Counted from the stretch's first letter, positions 7,835 through 16,061 are shown. The stretch is DNA of 47,011 nucleotides from Opitutaceae bacterium (GCA_005792355.1 SXSC01000351.1:1-47011), one strand, 5' to 3'. Notes: a model not told the origin generated them from the letters alone. A program made the numbers and translations.

Positions 7835-10423
7835 TCAATACTGCACGGCGTAGAAGCCGGAGAGTGCGGTGAGGTAAATCGCGGTGCGGGCTTTTTGCAG
7901 CGCGTCGCCTTGCGCGTTGATCGCCTGGGCGAGGCTCAGGCGCATCTCCGGCGGCATGCGGCCATAGAGGAACGTCTGGTCGCACGCATCGATGAGTGCG
8001 ATGGTGTTGCCGGCGAGGTTGAGGAATGGCGTGGTGTTGACCGAGAAGATGGCGCCGGGGTTCGCGATGATCCACCAGAGCATGTTGCCGCGCAGCACAG
8101 ACTCGGTCGGGCCGTAGATCTGGAACTCGGGGCCGCCGAGCGTGGTGCGCGGAATCTTGTAGAGGGGCGAGTAGAAGCCGAAGACGGAGTTCGGCGCGAG
8201 CGGCGTCTGGCTCATGCGCGAGAACTCCCACGGCAGCGGATTTGCCGGCGCGATCGTGCCGCCGAGGGCGCGCACGAACGCGGCGACGTTTTGCAGCGGG
8301 TCCTTGAGGCGGCCACCGTCGGCGGGCGCGAGGTCGTTGCGCGCCTCGGGATCGAGCAGGATGGCGCGGACCACGGCCTGCAGATCGCCGCGGACGCCGG
8401 AGCCGTTGTTGGCGAACACGGCCGAGATGCGCGCGATGAAGTCGGGCGAGGGATTGCTTTTCACGAACGCGCGGATGAGGCGCGTGGCGATGAACGGCGC
8501 GGTGTTCTGGTGGTTGAACAGCCAGTCGAGCACCCCCTGCATGTCCTGCTCCGCGGTCTGGCCGGCGGGGAGCGTGACACCAACGAGGACCTTCGGGCCC
8601 TGGGCGTGGTTGATCTCGTGCGCGACGAGCGGACCGGCGAAGTTCTCCCAGTTGTTCGCGTTCGGGCCGAGGAAGGTCCAGCCGGTGAGCGCGAGCGCGA
8701 CCTGCTGCACGGTGGATTGGGTGTAGGCCTGGATCGGGTTGCCGTTGGCGTCGAGCTGGCGCGAGCCGTCGGGGTTGAGCAGGTAGAGGCCAATGGTGAA
8801 GAGCTGCATGAGCTCGCGGGCGTAGTTCTCGTTCGCGGCGCTCAACCCCATGGGCTTGTTGCTGTTCGCGAGGTCGAGGTATTTGCCCATCTGCGAACTG
8901 TGCGAGATCGTGTCGAGCAGCGCGCGGTAGTTACCGAAGGCGTGCGCGCTGAGAATCTGGAGATACGGCACGAGCTCGTCCGGGTAGATGTTCTTGTTGG
9001 CCGAAATCACGATGATCTGGCTGAGCGCGTAAACGACGCGCTGGCGGAGCTGGTCGGGGGCGCTCGTGATGCGGGCGAGATATTCCTGCTGCACCTGGCC
9101 CATGAGCATGCCGCCGGGGTTGCTGATCGGCGTCCCGGGCAGCGCGAACTGTTCGTCGAGCCACGCCTCGTAGCCGATCGTCTTCACGTGCGCGATCGCG
9201 GCGGGCGTGGGGCCGTAGGTGGCTTGCTCGAGGAAACGGCCCGCGGCGAGATTCGGCGTGCCGAGGCCCACGCCGCCACCGGGCGGCTGCGTGATGGTGA
9301 GCGTGGCGTTGGCACCGACGGTCGGATCGGCGACGCTCGTGGCGCGCACGTAGACGTTCGCGGGAGTCGGCACGTTGAGCGGCGCGGCGTAGAAGCCGGA
9401 GGCGGAGACGGTGCCGAGGGTGGCGTTGCCGCCGGCGATGTTGTTCACGCTCCAGGTGACGGACGTGTTGGCGGCGCCAGAGACAGTCGCGGTGAACTGC
9501 TGCGTCTGGCCCGCCTGTGCTGTCGCAGTGGTGGGATTGATCGAGACGACGGGCGGGGGCGGGGGCTGCACGGTGACGGCCGCGGTGCCAGACACTGCGG
9601 GATTTGCGGCGCTGGTGGCGCGCACGGTCACGCTCGCAGGACTCGGCACGGCGGCGGGCGCGGTGTAGAGGCCAGCGGCGGAGATGGTGCCGACGGTGGT
9701 GTCGCCGCCGGCGATGTTGTTCACGCTCCAAGTGACGGATGTGTTGGAAGTGCCACCCACGGTCGCGGAGAACTGCCGCGTCGCGCCCACCTGCACGCCG
9801 GCTGTCGCAGGGTTGAGCGAGACGGTCACCGGCAGCGGCGACGTGATCGCGAGATTCACGGACGTGCTCGTCATGCCGCCGAGGCCGGGATTGGTGACGG
9901 TGATCTTGACGGTCGTGCCGGCCTGCGCGGCGGAGGCGGTGCCGGTGGCGCTCAAGCCGGTGGGCGACTTGTAAGTCGTCGGCAGCGCCACGCCGCCGAA
10001 ATTCACGACTGAGGTCGCGTTGAAATTGGAGCCGTTGAGATTGATCGTGAAGCTGCCGGCGGGAACCGAGCTCGGCGACACGCTCCACAACCACACCTGC
10101 GGCTGGAGAATCGTGAGGACAACCTCGCCAAATTTCGCCGGGAAGGCCGTGCTCGTCGCGCGCACGGTCACGACGTTGTTCGCCGGGATGATGCTGGGAG
10201 CCTTGTATTGGCCGGTCGCGGAGACGGTGCCGACGGTGGAGTCGCCGCCGTCAATGCCGTTGACGGACCAAGTGACGGTGTTGGGGCTGAGCGGCACGTA
10301 GGCGGAGAGCTGGCGGGTCGCGCCGCGCTCAACGGAGCCATTGCTGTAGACGGTGATGCTCTGCGCGTGTGCGGCACCGAGTGCGAACGCCAAAAGGGCG
10401 AAGGTGAGGAGACGATGAATCAT
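7835..10423 (-). CDS. DUF1800 protein with Ig-like and IPT repeats
   Basis: 862 aa. Signal peptide 1-20 ends in GAAHAQ. Then come a bacterial Ig-like repeat (about 22-105), an IPT/TIG-like segment (108-193) and two more Ig-like repeats (195-286 and 288-378) with near-identical cores (TSVTWSVNNIAGG). The DUF1800 domain fills about 392-862 (RFLEQATYGPTPAAIAHV, then NYARELMQLFTIGLY). The Ig repeats probably present the DUF1800 domain at the cell surface. The second and third Ig repeats are also close at DNA level (around 9411-9530 and 9688-9810), which suggests recent internal duplication. It is followed by the partner DUF1501 gene. The activity of DUF1800 is unknown. Confidence 0.92.
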   Translation of the reverse strand: MIHRLLTFALLAFALGAAHAQSITVYSNGSVERGATRQLSAYVPLSPNTVTWSVNGIDGGDSTVGTVSATGQYKAPSIIPANNVVTVRATSTAFPAKFGEVVLTILQPQVWLWSVSPSSVPAGSFTINLNGSNFNATSVVNFGGVALPTTYKSPTGLSATGTASAAQAGTTVKITVTNPGLGGMTSTSVNLAITSPLPVTVSLNPATAGVQVGATRQFSATVGGTSNTSVTWSVNNIAGGDTTVGTISAAGLYTAPAAVPSPASVTVRATSAANPAVSGTAAVTVQPPPPPVVSINPTTATAQAGQTQQFTATVSGAANTSVTWSVNNIAGGNATLGTVSASGFYAAPLNVPTPANVYVRATSVADPTVGANATLTITQPPGGGVGLGTPNLAAGRFLEQATYGPTPAAIAHVKTIGYEAWLDEQFALPGTPISNPGGMLMGQVQQEYLARITSAPDQLRQRVVYALSQIIVISANKNIYPDELVPYLQILSAHAFGNYRALLDTISHSSQMGKYLDLANSNKPMGLSAANENYARELMQLFTIGLYLLNPDGSRQLDANGNPIQAYTQSTVQQVALALTGWTFLGPNANNWENFAGPLVAHEINHAQGPKVLVGVTLPAGQTAEQDMQGVLDWLFNHQNTAPFIATRLIRAFVKSNPSPDFIARISAVFANNGSGVRGDLQAVVRAILLDPEARNDLAPADGGRLKDPLQNVAAFVRALGGTIAPANPLPWEFSRMSQTPLAPNSVFGFYSPLYKIPRTTLGGPEFQIYGPTESVLRGNMLWWIIANPGAIFSVNTTPFLNLAGNTIALIDACDQTFLYGRMPPEMRLSLAQAINAQGDALQKARTAIYLTALSGFYAVQY

Positions 10424-10450
10424 GATGTGAGCGGAGGATGAATGATGGAT

Positions 10451-10456
10451 ATTATA
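10451..10456 (-). promoter_or_regulatory. Candidate -10 box for the DUF1800/DUF1501 genes
   Basis: On the minus strand this reads TATAAT exactly, inside an unusually AT-rich patch (about 10445-10475) in otherwise GC-rich DNA, and 27 bp before the DUF1800 ATG at 10423. No good -35 box is visible 17 bp upstream (GCCAGT). A promoter is likely, but the call rests on one hexamer and its position. Confidence 0.4.
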
Positions 10457-10860
10457 TTCAGGGAAAAATCTTCACTGGCCCACGCCATCTGCGCTCCGCG
10501 ACACGACCGGGCAACGCGGCAGGCAGCGCCACCGCGCCCGCAGGCCCCATGGCGGCAGCGAAGTGCTGGCGCCGGCAGTCCCGCGTCTGGCAGCGGCGGC
10601 ACAGGCGCGGCGGGGGACGGGTCCGGTTGGTCAGGCGGAAGTGAGCGCATTCATCCCCATATTAACGAAACGGGCCGGCACTATTACACCCGGCGCGGAA
10701 AATATTCTCAGCCGGGTCCTTCCCGTCGCAGACCGTTTACGAGCGAAATTGGCGATACCATGCGGTGACCGGTGGCGTTTGGCAGCGGCACGCCACCGGC
10801 GGCGCGCGTGGGAGGTGTCGCGGTCCAGGCGCCAGGACCGGAACCGACCCGGCTTAAGCG

Positions 10861-10926
10861 TCAGGGCACTTCGTAAACTTCCACGAGGGCTTCGCCCGTC
10901 GGGCCGCCGATGCTGGGCGCCGGGCT
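10861..10926 (-). pseudogene. Possible C-terminal remnant of an exported protein
   Basis: Read on the minus strand, one frame ends IGGPTGEALVEVYEVP and a TGA at 10861-10863. GG-TG-ALVEVY followed closely by a stop resembles, from memory, the tail of large exported repeat proteins of Opitutaceae. Nothing upstream in that frame continues a domain. Weak call based on about 17 residues. Confidence 0.3.
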
Positions 10927-10956
10927 TGGCGAGGACCATGCGATCGCTGAAGCCTT

Positions 10957-11034
10957 GCGCAAATGCTGGACGAGTTTCAGCAACACCGGATCGACCGCCA
11001 AGCGGGGTCGCCGGCCAGTTGCCGCCCGCGCGCC
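10957..11034 (-). pseudogene. Deleted fragment of the kinase 3' coding region
   Basis: 10957-10999 matches 3247-3290 of the kinase gene with one deleted base and one substitution. 11000-11034 matches 3604-3638 with two substitutions. The two blocks are 313 bp apart in the kinase but directly joined here, in the same order and orientation. This is a remnant of a second kinase gene, or of a duplication, after internal deletion; the missing base also breaks the frame. Confidence 0.8.
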
Positions 11035-11156
11035 CCGCCGACTCGCGCGCCATTTTTGCCGCGTGAGCTCCGCCCGCTTCCTCCTCGCGGTCGGGAAATC
11101 AGACCGAGTCTGATTTTCCGGTTGACCCCGGGAAGCGGGAGAGATGGCTTCGGCCG

Positions 11157-11444
11157 ATGAAAGAAATGTCGGTCACCGCGGTCGCACGGAATTTCAGCGC
11201 GGTGCTGGACGAGGTCGGACACTCGGGCGAAGAAATCGTGTTGGTGCGCAACCGCCGGCGACTCGCGCGGCTCGTGCCCGAGTCGTCAGGCAGCAGCGCC
11301 CTCGAGGTCTTTGGCGACTTGTTCCGCACCCTGGACGACGCCACGGCCACCGAGTTGGCCGGTCACGTGGCGAAGCGCCGCGCGAGGGAAAAGCACGGAC
11401 GCAAAGGCACGCTTGCGGGACTGCGCGACGCATGGGCTGGCTAG
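11157..11444 (+). CDS. Phd/YefM-type antitoxin
   Basis: 95 aa. The start MSVTAVARNFSAVLDEVGHSGEEIVLVRNRRRLARLVP is the usual Phd/YefM DNA-binding fold, in which a prevent-host-death motif ends in a short beta strand with RRLARLVP. The C-terminal half is charged and probably disordered until it binds the toxin. Either Met1 (11157) or Met4 could start translation. It overlaps the PIN-domain toxin gene by 13 bp, the usual coupling of such pairs. It should neutralise the toxin and repress its own promoter. Confidence 0.88.
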   Translation: MKEMSVTAVARNFSAVLDEVGHSGEEIVLVRNRRRLARLVPESSGSSALEVFGDLFRTLDDATATELAGHVAKRRAREKHGRKGTLAGLRDAWAG

Positions 11445-11857
11445 CGGACACCGGCATCTGGATCGAAGTCGAGCGCGGGCGCATCTCGGCGGCGGACATC
11501 CATGCCATCACTGGCGCGGCCGCAGTTTACCTTTCGCCCGTGAACGTCGCCGAACTCCAGTTCGGCGTCGGGCGAATGACCAATGCCGCGCGCCGGTTGC
11601 GTGCGCAGACGATGCTGCGGCGCTTGCAGCGCAAGCCCCTGCTGCGGATTGACGCCGCCACGGGGCAGGTCTTCGGGCGGCTGGCCGCCGAATTGGAAGC
11701 CCAGGGCCGCGGAGCGGAGTTTCGGGTGCAGGACATCTGGCTGGCGGCGCAAGCGGTGCAGCGTGGATTCGCGCTGCTCACGACCAATGCGAAAGACTTT
11801 GTGGATGTGCCCGGGCTGAAAGTGGTGGCCCTGCCGGTGGCGCCGGCCGGCGGGTGA
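11432..11857 (+). CDS. vapC: VapC-type PIN-domain toxin
   Basis: 141 aa from the ATG at 11432, inside the 3' end of the antitoxin gene. PIN-domain acidic residues are in place: Asp6 in LADTGIW, Glu41 in VAELQFG, Asp101 in RVQDIWLAAQA and Asp122 after TTNAK. PIN toxins are Mg-dependent endoribonucleases that cut tRNA or rRNA. The Phd-like partner is upstream. The gene symbol refers to the toxin family; the RNA target cannot be told from sequence. Confidence 0.88.
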   Translation: MGWLADTGIWIEVERGRISAADIHAITGAAAVYLSPVNVAELQFGVGRMTNAARRLRAQTMLRRLQRKPLLRIDAATGQVFGRLAAELEAQGRGAEFRVQDIWLAAQAVQRGFALLTTNAKDFVDVPGLKVVALPVAPAGG

Positions 11858-11904
11858 ATTGCGCCAACCTCCGCCCTGCCCCAAAGCACCGTCTTCCACA
11901 TCCC

Positions 11905-13392
11905 ATGAGTCTGTTTTTCCATCGCCAGCTTCCGTTCCTCACTCTGGTTGCTGCCTTGCTCGTCGGCGCCGCCGCCATCACGACCCACGCCGCGACCGCG
12001 TCCAACCCACCCAATATCGTCGTCATCCTCAGCGATGACTACGGCTACGGCAGCGTCGGCGCTTACGGCGCCGATCCGGCGCTGGTGCGCACGCCCAACC
12101 TCGACCGCCTCGCCCGCGAGGGCCGGCGCTTCACCGACGCCTACACGCCGTCCTCCGTGTGCACCCCCACCCGCTACGCGCTCGTCACCGGTCGCTATTG
12201 CTGGCGCACGTCGCTCAATCACGGTGGCGTCGCCAATACCCTCGACCCACTTCTCATCGAAACCTCGCGACCGACGATCGCCTCGCTCTTGAAAAAGCAC
12301 GGCTACGCCACCGGCTTCGTCGGCAAGTGGCACCTTGGCTACGGCACCGAACCGCGCGTCGACTTCACCAGGGAACTCAAGCCCGGCCCGCTCGAACTCG
12401 GCTTCGATTACCAATTCGCCGTCCCACAGAATCACAACGACAAGTCCCGCGTGTTCGTCGAAAATCACCACGTTTACGGCCTGCGCTCCGCCCAACTCAC
12501 GCCCACCGATAAATCGCTCGGCCTCGATGCGCCCGGCCGCGATGACCCGAAGACGATGGGCGATCTCACCGAACGCGCCGTCGGTTGGCTGGCGAAACAA
12601 GCCGGCCGGCCTGCACCGTTCCTCCTCTATTTCGCCCCCGTCGCCGTGCACGAGCTCGTCACGCCATCCGCCGAAAGCAAGGGCACAAGCAAGGCCGGCC
12701 CCTACGGCGACTTCATCCACGACCTCGACCGCAGCGTCGGCCGCATCCTCGCCGCCCTCGAAAAACAAAACGCGCTCGCGAACACGCTCATCATCTTCAC
12801 GAGCGACAACGGCGGCGTCATTTCCGGTGGCCAGACGGGCGCGAGCAAGATCGCGATGGAGGCCGGCCTGAAAATCAACGGCACCCTGCGCGGCGGAAAG
12901 CACGACGTGTGGCAGGGCGGCTTCAACGTACCGTTCATCGTGCGCTGGCCGGGCCACGTTCCGGCCGGCACGACGAGCAGCGAGATGATCGGCGTCGTCG
13001 ATATTTTCGCGACGCTCGCCGCCGTCGTCGGCGAGACCAAACTCGATCGCACCACCACCGCGCCCGACAGCACCAACGTCCTGCCCGCCTTCCTCGGCGC
13101 GCCCGCCGCAAGGCCGCTGCGGCCCGACCTCATCTTGCAGAGCGCCAGTGGAGTTTATGCGATTCGCAGCGGCCCGTGGAAATGGATTCAGGGAGTGCCC
13201 GCAACGCCACCTGGAAAAAAGAAAGCCCCGGCCGCCAGCGGGCCCAAAGCCGATCAATTCAGTCCGCGCCTCATCAACCTGCGCGACGACCCCGGCGAGA
13301 CGAAAGACGTCTCCGCCCAGCATCCCGACATCGTAAAACGGCTCTCCGAGACATTGCGCCAACAGCGGGCGCAAGGTTTCAGCCGCGACTGA
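11905..13392 (+). CDS. Formylglycine-dependent sulfatase (arylsulfatase family)
   Basis: 495 aa from the ATG at 11905, chosen because a signal peptide follows directly (MSLFFHRQLPFLTLVAALL, cleaved near THAATA). Metal-binding Asp44-Asp45 are in ILSDDYGYGS. The sulfatase signature is VCTPTRYALVTGR, with Cys86 as the residue converted to formylglycine and Arg90 next to it. GFVGKWHLGYG and FTSDNGG complete the active site. It would remove sulfate esters in the periplasm, perhaps from algal or host glycans; the substrate is unknown. A second sulfatase follows on the same strand. No formylglycine-generating enzyme is in the window. Confidence 0.94.
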   Translation: MSLFFHRQLPFLTLVAALLVGAAAITTHAATASNPPNIVVILSDDYGYGSVGAYGADPALVRTPNLDRLAREGRRFTDAYTPSSVCTPTRYALVTGRYCWRTSLNHGGVANTLDPLLIETSRPTIASLLKKHGYATGFVGKWHLGYGTEPRVDFTRELKPGPLELGFDYQFAVPQNHNDKSRVFVENHHVYGLRSAQLTPTDKSLGLDAPGRDDPKTMGDLTERAVGWLAKQAGRPAPFLLYFAPVAVHELVTPSAESKGTSKAGPYGDFIHDLDRSVGRILAALEKQNALANTLIIFTSDNGGVISGGQTGASKIAMEAGLKINGTLRGGKHDVWQGGFNVPFIVRWPGHVPAGTTSSEMIGVVDIFATLAAVVGETKLDRTTTAPDSTNVLPAFLGAPAARPLRPDLILQSASGVYAIRSGPWKWIQGVPATPPGKKKAPAASGPKADQFSPRLINLRDDPGETKDVSAQHPDIVKRLSETLRQQRAQGFSRD

Positions 13393-13414
13393 TCCCAAAT
13401 TCGGCATCTGAAAC

Positions 13415-13441
13415 GCGGAGGGCGCGGAGACCGCGGAGAGG
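13415..13441. repeat. 9-bp tandem repeat, three units
   Basis: Three units starting GCGGAG (GCGGAGGGC, GCGGAGACC, GCGGAGAGG) in the 162-bp gap between the two sulfatase genes. The rest of that gap shows nothing recognisable. Confidence 0.7.
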
Positions 13442-13554
13442 ACCCAGTCGTTTGGGCCGGCCACAGGTGCGCGATCTCCGCTACTCCACGTTTCAACTGC
13501 AGCTGAATCTCGTCGCGTCAACGAGCCTGCCTGGCATTTTCCAGTTCCCTCACC

Positions 13555-15120
13555 ATGAAAATTCCCAGATTCCAGATTCCCAATTCAAGATTCCAGATTC
13601 TGTATTTCACCGCGCTTCTCTTCCTGACCGCCTTCCCCCCTCTCCCGGCGGCGCAGACGCCCGCCCGGCCGAACATCCTCCTCATCGTCGGTGACGACAT
13701 GGGCTACGCCGACGTCGGCTTTCATGGCGTCAAGGATATCCCGACGCCGAATCTCGACGCCCTCGCCGCGTCCGGGGTGCGGTTCACCAACGGCTACGTC
13801 TCGGGCCCGTATTGCTCACCGACGCGGGCCGGGTTGTTGACCGGCCGGTACCAGACCCGCTTCGGCCACGAGTTTAATCCCGGCGGCGCCACCGGCGGCC
13901 TGCCGGTCACCGAGGTCACGATCGCCAACCGGCTCAAGGCGGCGGGCTACGCCACCGGTCTCGTCGGCAAATGGCATCTCGGTTCGCTGCCGGCGATGCA
14001 GCCGCAGCAGCGCGGCTTCGATGAGTTCTTCGGCTTCCTCGGCGGTGCGCACAGTTACTTTAACACCCAGGGCATTCTGCGCGGCACCGAGCAGATCAAG
14101 GAACTCGACTACACGACTGATGCCTTCGGCCGGGAAGCTGCGGCGTTCATCGAGAAACACCAGGGCGGTGCACCGTGGTTTCTCTATCTCGCATTCAACG
14201 CCGTGCACACGCCGATGGACGCCACGCAGGACCGGTTGGCCAAATTCGCATCCCTCACCGACCAGAAACGCCGCGCCTACGCCGCGATGATGCTCGCGAT
14301 GGACGACGCGATTGGCGTGGTCCGAAAGAAAGTCGCAAGCACCGGTCAGGAGCGAAACACGCTCGTGTTCTTTATCAGCGACAACGGCGGGCCGACCATG
14401 CCGGGCGTGACGGTCAACGGTTCGCGCAACAATCCTTTTCGCGGCTCCAAGCGCACCACGCTCGAGGGCGGGATTCGCGTCCCCTTCGTCATCGCGTGGC
14501 CGGGCCGCGTTAAGCCCGGGGTGTTTGAGCGGCCGGTCATCCAACTCGATCTCACCGCCACCGCACTGACGGCCGCCGGCCTCGCGGCAACGTCGGAGGC
14601 AAAACTCGAAGGCGTCAACCTGCTGCCGTTTCTGGGCGGCGAGAAATCCGGCGCGCCGCACGACGCGCTTTACTGGCGCTTCGGGCAGCAGATGGCGATC
14701 CGGTCAGGCGACTTCAAACTTGTCCGCTACGACACCAATGCCGACACCCTGACGGGCGACCGCCGGCAGCCAGTAAGTGCCGCGAAGCTCTACAACCTGG
14801 CGACTGATCCGCACGAAGACCAAGACCTCGCCGCGACGATGCCCGCCAAAGTGAAGGAGTTGCAGGCGCAGTGGGACGATTGGAACAAGGCCAATGTGAA
14901 ACCGCTCTGGGGCGCCCAAGGCACCGACTCCGGCGGCGACGAACCGGGCGCCGCGGCGGCGAAACAAAAGAGGCGGGCCGAGAAAACGAACTCGCGCGCG
15001 GCACCACGGCCACGACGAAGCAGGCCAATATTCTCTTCAACAATTTCAAGCGTCCGGTGGCGAAGGCCTCCGACTTTGGCGGCGACGCGGCAGGGACCGA
15101 GAACCGTTTCAAACTCGTGA
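13555..15120 (+). CDS. Formylglycine-dependent sulfatase with aberrant C-terminal tail
   Basis: 521 aa as it stands. Signal peptide with an odd polar start (KIPRFQIPNSRFQI, from the 7-bp repeat) then LYFTALLFLTAF. Asp47-Asp48 bind metal; YCSPTRAGLLTGR holds the formylglycine Cys87 and Arg91. VGKWHLG, FISDNGGP and LEGGIRVPF complete the family motifs. Normal sulfatase homology ends near DDWNKANVKPLW (about 14910). The last 65 or so residues, rich in Ala, Lys and Arg, are read from the wrong frame of a sulfatase remnant that begins around 14985, so the original stop was probably lost in a deletion. The catalytic domain looks intact. Confidence 0.9.
   Translation: MKIPRFQIPNSRFQILYFTALLFLTAFPPLPAAQTPARPNILLIVGDDMGYADVGFHGVKDIPTPNLDALAASGVRFTNGYVSGPYCSPTRAGLLTGRYQTRFGHEFNPGGATGGLPVTEVTIANRLKAAGYATGLVGKWHLGSLPAMQPQQRGFDEFFGFLGGAHSYFNTQGILRGTEQIKELDYTTDAFGREAAAFIEKHQGGAPWFLYLAFNAVHTPMDATQDRLAKFASLTDQKRRAYAAMMLAMDDAIGVVRKKVASTGQERNTLVFFISDNGGPTMPGVTVNGSRNNPFRGSKRTTLEGGIRVPFVIAWPGRVKPGVFERPVIQLDLTATALTAAGLAATSEAKLEGVNLLPFLGGEKSGAPHDALYWRFGQQMAIRSGDFKLVRYDTNADTLTGDRRQPVSAAKLYNLATDPHEDQDLAATMPAKVKELQAQWDDWNKANVKPLWGAQGTDSGGDEPGAAAAKQKRRAEKTNSRAAPRPRRSRPIFSSTISSVRWRRPPTLAATRQGPRTVSNS
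13561..13609. repeat. Degenerate 7-bp tandem repeat, locus 2
   Basis: Seven 7-mers related to GATTCCA (for example 13568, 13589 and the variants at 13575 and 13596). Unlike the other loci it lies inside a gene: it encodes the first residues of the second sulfatase, before the hydrophobic signal core. On the minus strand the unit reads TGGAATC, close to locus 1. Confidence 0.85.
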
Positions 15121-15293
15121 CCGGGCAGTCGCGGTGCGGCGTCGCGCGCACCGAACTCTTCGACCTGACCGCAAATCCCAGGGAGACGACCGACGTCGCC
15201 GCGCAGCATCCCGAGGTGGTGCAGCGCATGACGGCCGGGTTGGAATCCTGGCAGCGCTCCGTCGAGCGCAGCCTCAGCGGCGCGGATTACTGA
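14985..15293 (+). pseudogene. C-terminal remnant of another sulfatase
   Basis: About 100 residues in a different frame from the sulfatase that runs into it. RFKLVTG, then TELFDLTANPRETTDVA, then WQRSVERSLSGADY at the very end match the last part of many exported sulfatases (KLV...ELFDL..DP.E..D...W..SV..SL.G.DY). There is no start codon or catalytic domain. I read it as what remains of a third sulfatase gene after a deletion fused it to its upstream neighbour. Confidence 0.75.
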
Positions 15294-15340
15294 TCCGACG
15301 CAAGCGCCTTCGATCTCCTGCTCTTGGTTCCGGGAGCGCA

Positions 15341-15375
15341 GGCCGCCCCGTCCGCAAGGGGCGGCCATCTTTTTT
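15341..15375 (+). terminator. Intrinsic terminator after the sulfatases
   Basis: A perfect 9-bp stem, GGCCGCCCC at 15341-15349 and GGGGCGGCC at 15358-15366, with an 8-base loop, then AT and a run of T to 15375. On the plus strand this ends the sulfatase transcript. It lies between the sulfatase remnant and the convergent nitroreductase. Confidence 0.85.
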
Positions 15376-15407
15376 CAGCGGACCGCAAGGACGCAGGTTT
15401 CCCGCTG

Positions 15408-16061
15408 TCACACTCGCGCGATCACATCGTCCGGCTTGAAACGCACTTTCGGAGTCGTCGCATATTTGTCCTCCGCGAGACGGTAGCCTGCGGCGCACGC
15501 CACCACCGTGGCGTAACCCGTGCCGGCGAGGCCGAGAATCTCGTCGAATTTTTCGGGTTCGATGCCCTCCATCGGGCACGTATCAACCCCAAGAACGGCG
15601 GCGCTGGCCATGAATTGCCCCAGGGCGATGTAAACCTGATGCTCCTGCCAGGTATCGAGCGTTCCGCCCGCCCGCGCCTTGTCGAGGTTGCCCATCACCA
15701 TCGCCCGAAACTTCCCCAATGACTCCACGGTCACGCCCCGCACCTCCGCCATCCGCGCGATGTGCCGGTCCACATGCGCCGCATCAAGGTCACGGCGCAC
15801 CGCGAAAGCCACGAAGTGCGAACAGTCCAGCGATTGCGTCTGACGGTACGACGCACCCACCAGCGCCGTCTTCACTGCCGGGTCCGTTACGACGATGAAT
15901 TTCCACGGCTGCAGGCCGATCGACGATGGCGAAAGCACCAGCGCCTGTTCGAGGGCGAGCCAGACGTCCGGAGGGATCGTCCTGGTGGGATCAAATTTCT
16001 TCGTCGCATAGCGCCAGTTCAGGGCGGCGACAAGTTGGGTGGGTGGGATGGTGGTGGACAT
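15408..16061 (-). CDS. NfsB-like NAD(P)H nitroreductase
   Basis: 217 aa from the ATG at 16061, the same length as E. coli NfsB; a GTG at 16082 would add seven residues. RYATKKFD near 17-24 and SPSSIGLQPWKFIVV near 44-58 are the FMN-binding motifs, and HQVYIALGQFMASAAVLGVDTCPMEG near 160-185 is the second conserved block. The family reduces nitro compounds and quinones with NAD(P)H through bound FMN, as a cytoplasmic homodimer. Upstream on the same strand is the remnant of another flavin oxidoreductase. Confidence 0.9.
   Translation of the reverse strand: MSTTIPPTQLVAALNWRYATKKFDPTRTIPPDVWLALEQALVLSPSSIGLQPWKFIVVTDPAVKTALVGASYRQTQSLDCSHFVAFAVRRDLDAAHVDRHIARMAEVRGVTVESLGKFRAMVMGNLDKARAGGTLDTWQEHQVYIALGQFMASAAVLGVDTCPMEGIEPEKFDEILGLAGTGYATVVACAAGYRLAEDKYATTPKVRFKPDDVIARV

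Larger units (their letters stand above)
10424..11156. other. Intergenic region with gene remnants
   Basis: 733 bp without an intact gene. It holds the DUF1800 promoter candidate (10451), a stretch of unremarkable GC-rich sequence, a possible C-terminal gene tail (10861-10926, minus), a deleted copy of the kinase 3' end (10957-11034) and the leader of the toxin-antitoxin genes. No reading frame in it looks like a protein. Confidence 0.6.

Noticed and set aside
6329..10012. A 1227-codon plus-strand open frame across DUF1501 and DUF1800
   Set aside because: It spans two well-supported minus-strand genes and the gap between them, and the product has no recognisable fold; antisense artefact.
11144..11431. 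Longer start for the PIN toxin (237 codons)
   Set aside because: The added part is the antitoxin gene in another frame; the PIN domain begins at the ATG at 11432, with Asp6 in place.
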